Below, piece after piece: positions 9,477 through 17,622 of a DNA stretch of 64,000 bases. Source of the stretch: Roseibium aggregatum (lineage in GTDB: Bacteria > Pseudomonadota > Alphaproteobacteria > Rhizobiales > Stappiaceae). The stretch spans positions 124,001 to 188,000 of the forward strand of contig NZ_JAEKJZ010000008.1 in the NCBI RefSeq assembly GCF_017309185.1. The letters are read 5' to 3'. The position numbers and the translations under genes were made by a program. The first letter of the stretch is position 1. The number at the start of each line of letters is the position of its first letter. Below the pieces are notes generated by a model. The model ran no database searches. It was not told the DNA's origin and was given only the letters and a program-made list of their open reading frames with translations.

Positions 9477-10688
9477 TCAGGCGCTCAGGAATTCGTCCCA
9501 GCGCATGATCAGGTGGTCGTATTCGTCCGGCCACTGGTGCCAGTAGGCGACGTGGGACGCGCGCTCTTCCAGCGAGCCGCCATCGCGCAGATCGCCTTCC
9601 TTGATGCCGCGTTCCTCCGGACCGACCCACGGTTTGCCTTCGTACCAGAAGGCGTATTTGTCGGGGTCCATGACGTCCTTGATCTTGGTCGTCGGCGAAT
9701 AGTAGCCCTGCTCGGACACGGTGATGGCCGGAGGACCGGAGAGCCAATAGTCGGCGTAAGCCTTGACGGCGTCCGCGTTCGGCGAATTGGCGATCTCGGA
9801 AATCCCGATCGCCCAGCCGCGATAGCCTTCCTTCGGCACCGCATAGGAGCACTCGATCCCCTGGGCCTTCACCGCCATCACGGCCGGCTGCCAGGCATCG
9901 GCAAGGATCATTTCACCGGATGCCAGCAGGTTGACGAGTTCGCCGAAGTCGCCCCAGAGCGCGCGGAACTGCCCGTCCTTCTTCTTGGAGATCAGGAATT
10001 TCGCCGCCTCATCGATTTCCTCGGCATTCGGATTGCCCGGGTTCTCGACCGAAAGCAGACCCAGCGAGTTCATGGCGAGGATCGCCTGGCCGAAGGCGAT
10101 CAGCGGATCGACGTTCAGGCCGGTCTTGCCCTTGAACTTTTCGTCGAAGAGCGACGTCCAGGTGTTGGCTTCCTCGGCGCTGACAAGATCCGGGCGATAG
10201 CCGATGGAGTCGAAATTGAAGACGGTCGGCACCATCCAGAGTTTGGTCTTGGCCTCGTCGGCCCAGATCTGACCGGAAATCTGCGCGGCCGGCGGCAGCT
10301 TGGGATCCGTCTCGGTGAAGATCGGGCGGATGCTGTCCCAGTTCTTCAGATCGGCCGTATCGATCGGTTTGATCGTGTCGGTGATCGTCATTGCCGGAAG
10401 ACGCTCGCCGATGGTTTCCCAACAATCGTAGGCGTCGGAACCGGACAGGAGTTCCGTTTGCGTGTTGGGGAAAATGTCCGCCTTGCCGGAGACCGCTCCA
10501 ACACCGGACTTTTCCTTGAAGTCATTGAGAATGCGTTCCTGCACGGTCACCGAAAGACCGACCGTGCGGAGTTCCTGGCTGGCGAGGTCCTGCGCGCGCA
10601 ACATGCCCGGACGCAGGAAGGCCGCGGATCCGGCAGCCATGCCGGTTGTTGCAAGAAAACGGCGGCGATTTATGCTAAGTTGTCCCAT
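9477..10688 (-). CDS. Tat-exported ABC substrate-binding protein, PotD-like
   Basis: This 403-residue periplasmic binding protein belongs to the spermidine/putrescine PotD-like group. The N terminus has a Tat signal: RRRFLATTG at residues 8-16, a hydrophobic stretch and a likely cut after LRAQ. The C-terminal segment with EGYRGW and FWYEGKP is shared with a signal-less paralogue at 16402-17622. It is the only clearly exported binding protein of the ten-gene operon and should deliver the substrate to the permeases at 12251-14038. Tat export implies folding before secretion. The ligand is not necessarily a polyamine, because the surrounding catabolic genes point to an amide or imide. Confidence 0.9.
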   Translation of the reverse strand: MGQLSINRRRFLATTGMAAGSAAFLRPGMLRAQDLASQELRTVGLSVTVQERILNDFKEKSGVGAVSGKADIFPNTQTELLSGSDAYDCWETIGERLPAMTITDTIKPIDTADLKNWDSIRPIFTETDPKLPPAAQISGQIWADEAKTKLWMVPTVFNFDSIGYRPDLVSAEEANTWTSLFDEKFKGKTGLNVDPLIAFGQAILAMNSLGLLSVENPGNPNAEEIDEAAKFLISKKKDGQFRALWGDFGELVNLLASGEMILADAWQPAVMAVKAQGIECSYAVPKEGYRGWAIGISEIANSPNADAVKAYADYWLSGPPAITVSEQGYYSPTTKIKDVMDPDKYAFWYEGKPWVGPEERGIKEGDLRDGGSLEERASHVAYWHQWPDEYDHLIMRWDEFLSA

Positions 10689-10739
10689 CTGTCTTACCCT
10701 CTGTTTTGGTATTTCGAGACCACCTCGAGGCCGGCGCCG

Positions 10740-11492
10740 TCAGTAGCGTCCGACCAGCAATCCTCCATCCACGGTCACAACCTGACCGGTCAGATACCGG
10801 GCTGCGTCCGAAGCGAGGAAAAGAATGACGTCGGCGATGTCTTCGGCTTCGCCGACGCGGCCCATGGGGATGAAATCGGCGGCCTTGGCCAGACCTTCCG
10901 GGCCGAGAGAATGTTGTTCCGAGAGCGCTTGAGCGGTGCGGATATAGCCGGGCGCGACGCCGTTCACCTTGATGCCCGAGGGCGCCAGTTCAACCGCGAG
11001 CCCGCGCACCAGCCCAACGACACCGGATTTCGCGGAGGAATACTGAACGTGCTCGTCCCAGCCATAGGCGACCCCCATGATCGAGGACAGGCAGACGATG
11101 GACCCTTTGCCGGCCGCGCGCATTTTCGGCGCGGCAGCCCGGATCACCCGGAACATGCCTTTCAGGTCAACGTCGAAGGTGTGATCCCACTTCTCGTCGC
11201 TCAGTTCGTCGAGAGGCACCTTGTGGGCGATGCCGGCGTTGCAGACGATGGTATCGATCGCACCGTAGTCGGCTTCCACCCTGGCGACGAGCGTATTGGC
11301 AGCCTCGGTCGATGTGACATCGAGCGGATGGAACTCCGCCGTTCCTCCGGCCGCGGCAATCTCGCCGACAACGGAAGCCCCCTCGTCGGGCAGAACATCC
11401 GTCACGATCACCCGGTAGCCGGCCGCACCGAATGCCTTGGCGGTCGCCCGTCCAATTCCAATTCCGGCCCCCGTGATCAGTACCGTCTTCAT
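10740..11492 (-). CDS. SDR-family NAD(P)-dependent oxidoreductase
   Basis: This 250-residue classical short-chain dehydrogenase has the cofactor motif TGAGIGIG at residues 7-14, NAG in VCNAGIAHK, the catalytic serine in CLSSIMGV and YSSAK as the catalytic Tyr/Lys pair. It is second of two SDR genes placed between the permease genes and the binding-protein gene. It probably oxidises or reduces a hydroxyl or keto group of the imported compound or an intermediate. Substrate and cofactor preference are not readable. It shares the fold, not close identity, with the SDR just upstream (11508-12254). Confidence 0.88.
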   Translation of the reverse strand: MKTVLITGAGIGIGRATAKAFGAAGYRVIVTDVLPDEGASVVGEIAAAGGTAEFHPLDVTSTEAANTLVARVEADYGAIDTIVCNAGIAHKVPLDELSDEKWDHTFDVDLKGMFRVIRAAAPKMRAAGKGSIVCLSSIMGVAYGWDEHVQYSSAKSGVVGLVRGLAVELAPSGIKVNGVAPGYIRTAQALSEQHSLGPEGLAKAADFIPMGRVGEAEDIADVILFLASDAARYLTGQVVTVDGGLLVGRY

Positions 11493-11507
11493 TGCCGTTC
11501 TTCTCCT

Positions 11508-12254
11508 TTAAAGCATCACGTCGCCGGAATTCGGCCCAAGTGTCTGGCCGACATAGATTTTCGCGTCATCGGACGCGAGAAACGCGACCGTCGCGGCGAC
11601 ATCTTCCGGCTCGCCGAAGCGGCCGAGCGGCAACTCAGCGGCTTTCGCTTCCTGCCAGTCCCGGGACAGGGCCCGCACCAGTTCCGTGTTGATCGGGCCC
11701 GGCGCGACAGCGTTCACGCGCACGCCCTGGGCACTGACCTCGCGAGCCAGCGATTTGGTCAGGCCGATGATGCCGGCCTTGGCCGCGCTGTAATGGGTCA
11801 GTTCGATGCCGCCGATCTGTCCGAGCTGCGAAGCGACATTGACGATCACGCCCTCTCCGGCCGCGAGCATCGGACCGATGGCACGGCGGCAGCCGATGAA
11901 GCAGCCGCGCAGATGAACGGCGATCATCCGGTCCCAGTCGGCCAGGTCGAGCTCCGCCAACCGGGCCTGGTGGACGATGCCGGCGTTATTAACCGCCAGC
12001 GTGCAGGGCCCCCAGGTCTCCTCGCAAAGACCGAACGCCCGATCCACGTCCTGCGGATCGCTGACGTCACCGGAAACGGAAACCGAGATTCCTCCGGCCT
12101 CCTTGATCAGGTCGGCCGTCGCCTCGGCGCTTTCGGCCAGAAGATCGTTCACAACGACTTTCGCGCCTTCCTCCGCGAGCCGAAGGGCGATGGCCCGGCC
12201 GATGCCCGCTCCGGCGCCCGTGACGACCGCGCGGTGTTTCTGAAGACGGCTCAT
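11508..12254 (-). CDS. SDR-family NAD(P)-dependent oxidoreductase (second)
   Basis: This 248-residue classical SDR has TGAGAGIGRA near residue 12, VNNAGIVHQ near residue 88 and the catalytic YSAAKAG near residue 153. The ATG overlaps the stop of the upstream permease gene by 4 bases, so translation is coupled. With the neighbouring SDR it forms a pair that could carry out successive or opposing steps, for example epimerisation by oxidation and reduction; that is speculation from the pairing. The function is otherwise general dehydrogenase. Confidence 0.88.
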   Translation of the reverse strand: MSRLQKHRAVVTGAGAGIGRAIALRLAEEGAKVVVNDLLAESAEATADLIKEAGGISVSVSGDVSDPQDVDRAFGLCEETWGPCTLAVNNAGIVHQARLAELDLADWDRMIAVHLRGCFIGCRRAIGPMLAAGEGVIVNVASQLGQIGGIELTHYSAAKAGIIGLTKSLAREVSAQGVRVNAVAPGPINTELVRALSRDWQEAKAAELPLGRFGEPEDVAATVAFLASDDAKIYVGQTLGPNSGDVML

Positions 12255-13108
12255 GCCACATCCTCCTGCATGCCGGTCGCCCGGACGCGGGCCCGGCGGA
12301 CGGACGCGCTCATCAGCACGCCGTAGACGGTGAGCAGCGCAAAGGAGAACAGCGTGGTGAGGACGCCGAAGGCGAAGAGGTTTGGATGGATCTCGACCGC
12401 AAAGGTGCCGTAGATCGCAATCGGCATGGTCACCTCGCGTCCACCCGTGAAGAGGGTCCGCGGGAACTCGTCATAGCTGAGCGTGAAGGCAAACAGCATG
12501 GCGGAGAGCACGCCCGGGAAGATCATGGGAAACGTGATCTTTCGGAACGTCCGCCCCGGCGGGACGCCCAGCGCCCAGGCGGCCTCCTCGATCGACTTGT
12601 CGAAGCGGTTGAAGATCGCGAGCATGACGAGGAAGGCAAAGGGATAGGTGTAGACCACATGCAGCACGAAGGCCGTGCTCCACCAGTTCCGGTCGATGCC
12701 GAACTGGCTGGACACCAGCGCCATGCCCAGACCCAGAAGAACACCGGGCACCATCATGCCGAGCACGACGAGATAGAAGACGAACCCCGATCCCTTGAAC
12801 TGGGTGCGGAATGCCTGGGCGGTCAGGGTACCGAGAACAGTGGAGACGACCATGGTCGCGAAGGCCAGCGTCAGCGAACGGGTGAGAGCCTCGCCGATGG
12901 GCAACGGCGCGACGCGGGACGGCGGCGCGAAACCGAGCACGTGCTGGTACCAGAATGTGGACCACTCGATGATCGGGAATTGCGGCCCGCCTTCCGGCCC
13001 CTGCTGGAAACTGATAATCGCCATGACGACGAAGGGACCGTAGAGAAAGGCCAGGAAAAGGGCCGTGTAGAACGCGAGCAAGGTCCGGATGGCAGTGTTC
13101 TGATTCAT
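12251..13108 (-). CDS. ABC transporter permease, PotC type
   Basis: This 285-residue inner-membrane permease has about six hydrophobic segments and the cytoplasmic EAA coupling loop EEAAWALGVPPGRTFRKI, which docks onto the ATPase. It is the PotC-like half of a heterodimeric permease whose PotB-like partner is encoded 15 bases upstream. Length and topology are normal for spermidine/putrescine-type importers. It belongs to the ten-gene operon with the SDRs, amidase and hyuAB. Confidence 0.9.
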   Translation of the reverse strand: MNQNTAIRTLLAFYTALFLAFLYGPFVVMAIISFQQGPEGGPQFPIIEWSTFWYQHVLGFAPPSRVAPLPIGEALTRSLTLAFATMVVSTVLGTLTAQAFRTQFKGSGFVFYLVVLGMMVPGVLLGLGMALVSSQFGIDRNWWSTAFVLHVVYTYPFAFLVMLAIFNRFDKSIEEAAWALGVPPGRTFRKITFPMIFPGVLSAMLFAFTLSYDEFPRTLFTGGREVTMPIAIYGTFAVEIHPNLFAFGVLTTLFSFALLTVYGVLMSASVRRARVRATGMQEDVA

Positions 13109-13123
13109 GGTTCAGGATCTCCC

Positions 13124-14038
13124 TCACAGCTCGCGGCGCAGGTTGACCACCCGCAGGAGCACGGTGATCACGCTGGCCATGACGACGGTCAGCACCACGC
13201 CGATCACCGCGGCGAAGGCCCATTTCAGCGATCCGACCTGAGTGACGATGATGTTGCCGAGCAGGTTGACCTTCCGGCCGGACAGAGCAGAGGCGGTTGC
13301 GAATTCGCCGAGCACCATGACGGAGACGAAGATGGCTCCAACGACGACCCCCGGCAGACTCAGGGGAAAGGTAATCTTCCGGAAGATCGTCATTGGAGAG
13401 GCGCCGAGGTCCCTTGCGGCCTCGAACAGGCTGTCGTCGATCCGCGCCAGCATGAAGGCGATCGGCCCGACCATGAACACCACGTAGATCTGCACCATGC
13501 CGATGATCACCGAGAGCTCGGTGAACAACAGGACTTCGATCGGCTGATCGATGATGCCGAGACCCTGCAGGAGGATATTGATCGCGCCTTCCTTGCCGAG
13601 CATCGGCCTCCAGGCCAGAACGCGGATCAGAAACGATGTCCAGAAAGGAATGACACAGGCCACCAGAAGGATTGTCTGAACGGTCTTGTTCCGGACGAAC
13701 TGGCCGATGTAGAGCGCCGTCGGATATCCGAAGAGAAACGTCAGGAACAGGACGGTCAGCCAGATGCGCAGGGTTCTCAAGAGCGCTCCGAAATAAGTTT
13801 CGGAAGCGAAGAACGTCGTCCAGGATTTCAGTGTCAGATCCGGCTTGATCGCGAAGGTGGTCTGCGTCCAGAAACTCACATAGACCATCATGGCGAGCGG
13901 GATGACCAGGAACAGGATCATCCAGATCACGCCCGGCGCAAGCAGCAGCAAATGCCCGTGACGCTGGAAAAAGCCGGGACCGTCCCTGGAGGGAACGGAG
14001 GAAGCGATAGGCGTTTCGACGGCGGCCCCGTCCATCAT
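13124..14038 (-). CDS. ABC transporter permease, PotB type
   Basis: This 304-residue inner-membrane permease has an N-terminal cytoplasmic stretch of about 30 residues, six predicted helices and the EAA loop FEAARDLGASPMTIFRKI. It partners the PotC-like protein encoded next. Its start overlaps the stop of the upstream ATPase gene by 4 bases (ATGA), so the ATPase and permeases are translationally coupled. An ATG one codon further downstream is an equally possible start. Confidence 0.9.
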   Translation of the reverse strand: MMDGAAVETPIASSVPSRDGPGFFQRHGHLLLLAPGVIWMILFLVIPLAMMVYVSFWTQTTFAIKPDLTLKSWTTFFASETYFGALLRTLRIWLTVLFLTFLFGYPTALYIGQFVRNKTVQTILLVACVIPFWTSFLIRVLAWRPMLGKEGAINILLQGLGIIDQPIEVLLFTELSVIIGMVQIYVVFMVGPIAFMLARIDDSLFEAARDLGASPMTIFRKITFPLSLPGVVVGAIFVSVMVLGEFATASALSGRKVNLLGNIIVTQVGSLKWAFAAVIGVVLTVVMASVITVLLRVVNLRREL

Positions 14039-15189
14039 GCGGCTCCTTTGAAGGCGTTGGTTTCAAGGGCGGCGCCGGACGGGTCGAAGACCAGTGCGTC
14101 GGCGAGATTCCAGGACAGCGAGCAGGTTTCGCCGCCTTTGTAGGTGACGGGGTCGGAGTGGCTCAGATGCCGCTCGACTTCGAAAACACCGCCATCGGGA
14201 AGGCGGAAGATGTAGATGAAACGGCTGCCGAGGAACTCGCTGGTGATATAGGTCGCCTGCAGGCTCGTGCGCCCGGGTTCCGGAACCGTTCCGGCGGCAT
14301 CGATTTCGACGCTGTCCTGACGGATCGCATAGAACCCGACCTCGCGGCCATGCGCCTCTTCCGGCAGGGACACGAGTTGATCCGCCGTCCGGAAGACGCT
14401 GTCCTGACCGGATCCCGTCAGGACGTTATAGGTGTTGACGAAGCGCGCCACCCGGACATCGGACGGCGCGGAAAAGATAGCATCGGGCCGGTCGGCCTGA
14501 ACGATACCGCCCTTGTCGAGGACGACCATCCGGTCGCCCATAGCGAGGGCCTCTGTCTCGTTGCCGGTCACATGCAGGAAGGTCACACCGAGCGTCGCGC
14601 GGATCTTGCGCAGCTCAACCGTCATGCGCTCGCGCAGATTGGCGTCGAGCGCACCGAGCGGTTCGTCCAGGAGGCAGATCTTCGGGCGGGTCACAAGCGT
14701 TCTGGCGAGTGACACCCGCTGCTTCTGGCCGCCGGAGATCTGACCGACCATCCGGCCGCCGAACCCGGTCAGTCCGACGAGCTCGAGGGTCTCCGCGACC
14801 CGGCGCTTTACTTCGGAGTCATCTGTGACAGGATCGATCAGCCGGTAACGCAATCCGAACGCGACGTTATCCTCGACACTCAGGTGCGGGAACAGGGCGT
14901 AATTCTGCTGAACGATACCAAGACCGCGCAAATAGGGAGGACGATAGGTGACATCTTCGCCGTTCAGATGTATCTGCCCGGCATCCGGCTTCTCCAATCC
15001 ACTGAGAAGGCGTAGCAGAGTCGTTTTTCCGGAGCCGGAAGGTCCCAGCAGCGTGAGGTACTCGTCTTCCTGGACAACCAGGGAAACGTCCCGAACCGCG
15101 GGAACGCCCTTGTACGCTTTGGTGAGGCGGATCAGTTCCATCATGGATGTTTGGGTCTCGATATCTTGGTCATACGAGGGAACAGCCAT
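14035..15189 (-). CDS. ABC transporter ATP-binding protein, PotA type, with altered H-loop
   Basis: This 384-residue ATPase is the first gene of the operon. Walker A GPSGSGKTT is at residues 49-57, Q-loop QQNYALFPH near 94-102, signature ISGGQKQRVSLART near 151-164 and Walker B ICLLDEPLGALD near 171-182. The H-loop reads HVTGNETEALAMGD, so the usual histidine of VTHDQ is glycine (residue 209); I checked the codon, GGC. A C-terminal TOBE-like domain follows. No good ribosome site precedes the ATG at 15189; the tandem ATGs at 15144/15141 give an N terminus more like other family members (MELIRLTKAYKG). The loss suggests weak or asymmetric ATP hydrolysis paired with the intact ATPase at 8284. 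Confidence 0.87.
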   Translation of the reverse strand: MAVPSYDQDIETQTSMMELIRLTKAYKGVPAVRDVSLVVQEDEYLTLLGPSGSGKTTLLRLLSGLEKPDAGQIHLNGEDVTYRPPYLRGLGIVQQNYALFPHLSVEDNVAFGLRYRLIDPVTDDSEVKRRVAETLELVGLTGFGGRMVGQISGGQKQRVSLARTLVTRPKICLLDEPLGALDANLRERMTVELRKIRATLGVTFLHVTGNETEALAMGDRMVVLDKGGIVQADRPDAIFSAPSDVRVARFVNTYNVLTGSGQDSVFRTADQLVSLPEEAHGREVGFYAIRQDSVEIDAAGTVPEPGRTSLQATYITSEFLGSRFIYIFRLPDGGVFEVERHLSHSDPVTYKGGETCSLSWNLADALVFDPSGAALETNAFKGAA

Positions 15190-15198
15190 ATGAAATGT

Positions 15199-15276
15199 AC
15201 TTTGAACCCAAAAGTCAAAGTTAAAACGGATATCGAAGACAAAAAACCGATAAAAGACGCAAATTTGAGCATCAAA
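15199..15276. promoter_or_regulatory. Divergent control region with two TTTGA/TCAAA palindromes
   Basis: The gap between the transporter operon (-) and the GntR-type gene (+) holds ACTTTGA (15199-15205) and its exact inverse TCAAAGT (15215-15221) with a 9-base spacer. Fifty bases on is a shorter copy, TTTGA-gca-TCAAA (15264-15276). The region is AT-rich against GC-rich flanks. These are good candidates for binding sites of the adjacent regulator, possibly with contact by both of its helix domains. Position and symmetry are seen; binding is inferred. Confidence 0.5.
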
Positions 15277-15366
15277 GCCTCATTATGCAGCATTTTTTTG
15301 CACTTCTGAGTACAAAATACATTTATTCTACGAGAGAGACCGAACGCTTTGGAACAGGGCAGGAAA

Positions 15367-16389
15367 ATGGACAAGACCGGGACTGAAAGCGCTGCAGACC
15401 ACGGCAACGGCCGCCCTGAGCCGCGATACCTGAAAATCAAAAACACCCTGCAAGAAGCGATCGAGCGGGGTCTTCTGGCTGATGGAACCGTCCTGACTGA
15501 AGACCCGGTCGCCCGGCTCTTTGGAACAAGCCGCACGCCCGTCCGCACCGCCCTGAACGAACTTCAGCAGCAGGGATTGCTGTCCCGTTTCGAGGGGCGC
15601 GGCTTTCTTGTCGGGTCCAGTTCCGCCGCCGAACCGATCCGGATCGGGCTGACGCATGAATCGCTCGGCCTGTCCGCGGACCAGCCGATCAGGCCGCGCC
15701 CGGGGACCGCCGAGAGGATCGCCCGGGACTTTGAAAAGAATATCTCCCTTGCCCTGCCCTTCGGCCTGTTCCTCATCAACGAACAGGCGGTCGCCGATCA
15801 CTACGACGTCAGCCGGACGGTGGTCCGTGAACTTCTTTCCCGGTTTCAGGACCGGGGTCTGGTCCGGAAGGACTTGCGCTCACACTGGATCGTCGGCCCG
15901 CTGACCGCGCGCGACATCGCCAATTACTTCGCCGTGCGCAGCAAACTCGAACCGCTCGCCCTGCTTGACAGCGCACCGGTGACGAAGCCCCGGATCGTCG
16001 AGGCGATGTGGAAGCGCACCCATGACGCCCTGCAGTCCGGCATGCGCCTCAGCAGCGCGACGATCGAGGAACTGGAAACGGACATCCACATTCGCCTCCT
16101 GGAGAATTCCCCGAACGAGCATCTTCTGCGCATGATCCGGCAAAGCCAGATCGCGCTGGTGGTCAACAGCGTGTTCGGTCACGTGATCGGCTCACGGCCG
16201 TTCGTGGTCGGGCTTCAGGAACATTCGATCGTTCTGGAATTCATCAAGCGCGGTTCGTATGAGGCGGCCGCCGATGCCCTGGAGCAACATCTCAAGCTAT
16301 CCGCGGAACGGACCCGCCAGCGCCTGATGGCCATGTCCGTCTTTCCCGAACCGGACCTGCCGGCCTATCTGAAGCCGCTCAAGCACTGA
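15367..16389 (+). CDS. GntR-family regulator with two winged-helix segments and an FCD-like domain
   Basis: This 340-residue regulator has a first GntR winged helix near residues 18-80 (LTEDPVARLFGTSRTPVR is a typical recognition segment). A second helix-turn-helix-like segment lies near 115-180 (NEQAVADHYDVSRTVVREL), followed by an FCD-like effector domain (AVRSKLEPLALLDSA onward). Ordinary FCD members have one winged helix and about 220-250 residues. The ATG at 15367 is preferred over an upstream TTG. It is divergent from the transporter-amidase-hyuAB operon and most likely controls that operon and itself in response to the substrate or a product. Confidence 0.85.
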   Translation: MDKTGTESAADHGNGRPEPRYLKIKNTLQEAIERGLLADGTVLTEDPVARLFGTSRTPVRTALNELQQQGLLSRFEGRGFLVGSSSAAEPIRIGLTHESLGLSADQPIRPRPGTAERIARDFEKNISLALPFGLFLINEQAVADHYDVSRTVVRELLSRFQDRGLVRKDLRSHWIVGPLTARDIANYFAVRSKLEPLALLDSAPVTKPRIVEAMWKRTHDALQSGMRLSSATIEELETDIHIRLLENSPNEHLLRMIRQSQIALVVNSVFGHVIGSRPFVVGLQEHSIVLEFIKRGSYEAAADALEQHLKLSAERTRQRLMAMSVFPEPDLPAYLKPLKH

Positions 16390-16401
16390 CCGGCGAGTAT
16401 C

Positions 16402-17622
16402 TCACCCCTGGCCTTCGAGCGAATGCTCCCAGCGGCGGACCAGATAATTGTGCTCGTTCATGACGGTGTCCCAGACCGTGACCCGTGACATGCGCTGCTG
16501 ATACGAACCGCCCTCGCGAACCGAGCCTCGGGCATAGAGGATCGACCCGTCCTGGCCGCGAATATCGTCGCCGGCCGGCTTGCCTTCGTACCAGAAGTCC
16601 CATTCCGCCTCGTCCAGGTAGGGACGGACGGCATCTGGGTTTGCCATATAGGCACCGCTGCGCGCCATGATCGCGCCGGGACGCCCCTCAAGCCACCAGT
16701 TCAGGTAATCGTAGGCCGCGTCCTTCAACCACTTGTCGACGTGAACAGACAGAGCCAGACCGCCGAACCATCCGCGATAGCCTTCGCGCGGGGTGACCAT
16801 GGTCACCTCCTTGCCCATAGACCGCAGCCGGGTGACACCCGACCACCACAGGGACCCGATAATCGGCCCGTCCTGCATCATCGCGTCGACGGCCTCGTCC
16901 TCGTCGCTCCAGAACCGCCGGAAATGTCCTCTGTCACGGTAGCCGCGCAGCTTTTCGATCAGGGAATCGATCTCCTCGAGCGTCAGGTCGCCGAGATCGC
17001 CCGCATGCAGCTCACCGCTGGCCTCCAGGGCGAGAAGCATGTCGAGGCTGCCGATCGCCGCATCGGCCTGCAAAACGACGCGGCCCGCCCAGGCAGGGTC
17101 CAGCAGCGCGGCCCAGCTGTCGACCTCGCCCGCATCGGCCCCGACCACCGCGAAACTGTCCGCATTATGTACGGTCGGAACCATGGAAACCCGGTCGGAC
17201 GCCATGTCTCCGAGCGACCCGTCCAGTTGGACAAACAGGCGTTTAGCCGGGTCTCCGCCGCGCGCACGGGGAAACTCCGGTTTCAGCCTGCCTGTCTTGG
17301 GCAAAGCGTTGATTTCGTCCCACCGGTGGATCCGGTTGATGTCGATATACTGGATCGAACCGGTCGGCCAGATCAGGTCGATATCGTGGAACCACTGATC
17401 GTAAACGTCGAAGCTTTCCGGATGCAGGGCACCGCGGCGCTGCGCCTCGGTACCGTCCAGGGTGATGAGTTCAAGATCCAGTCCAAGGTCTTCCTCCGCC
17501 GCGGCCTTGATCGCAGAGAGCTGCGTGACCGAGGTTCCAAGCACCCGAAGCGCAGGACGGCGGCGTTTGACCGCCGGCGCCGAAATCGGCTCATTGCTCA
17601 GAACTGGACCAGACTCATTCAT
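16402..17622 (-). CDS. PotD-like binding-protein homologue without signal peptide
   Basis: This 406-residue paralogue of the exported binding protein at 9477-10688 shares EGYRGW, FWYEGKP and the C-terminal GGS-R-S-V-W pattern. Its N terminus (MNESGPVLSNEP, then a basic KRRRP) has no hydrophobic core, so no Sec or Tat signal is visible. The ATG overlaps the pxpC stop by 4 bases and I see no usable start upstream in the same frame, so a longer, exported form is unlikely. It is last in the pxpA-biotin-pxpBC operon. It may bind the ligand in the cytoplasm as a sensor, donor or chaperone, or be exported by an unknown route. No permease lies in its operon. Confidence 0.8.
   Translation of the reverse strand: MNESGPVLSNEPISAPAVKRRRPALRVLGTSVTQLSAIKAAAEEDLGLDLELITLDGTEAQRRGALHPESFDVYDQWFHDIDLIWPTGSIQYIDINRIHRWDEINALPKTGRLKPEFPRARGGDPAKRLFVQLDGSLGDMASDRVSMVPTVHNADSFAVVGADAGEVDSWAALLDPAWAGRVVLQADAAIGSLDMLLALEASGELHAGDLGDLTLEEIDSLIEKLRGYRDRGHFRRFWSDEDEAVDAMMQDGPIIGSLWWSGVTRLRSMGKEVTMVTPREGYRGWFGGLALSVHVDKWLKDAAYDYLNWWLEGRPGAIMARSGAYMANPDAVRPYLDEAEWDFWYEGKPAGDDIRGQDGSILYARGSVREGGSYQQRMSRVTVWDTVMNEHNYLVRRWEHSLEGQG

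Noticed and set aside
9513..12326. A 937-codon open frame on the plus strand
   Set aside because: Antisense to the binding protein and both SDR genes, and has no family features.
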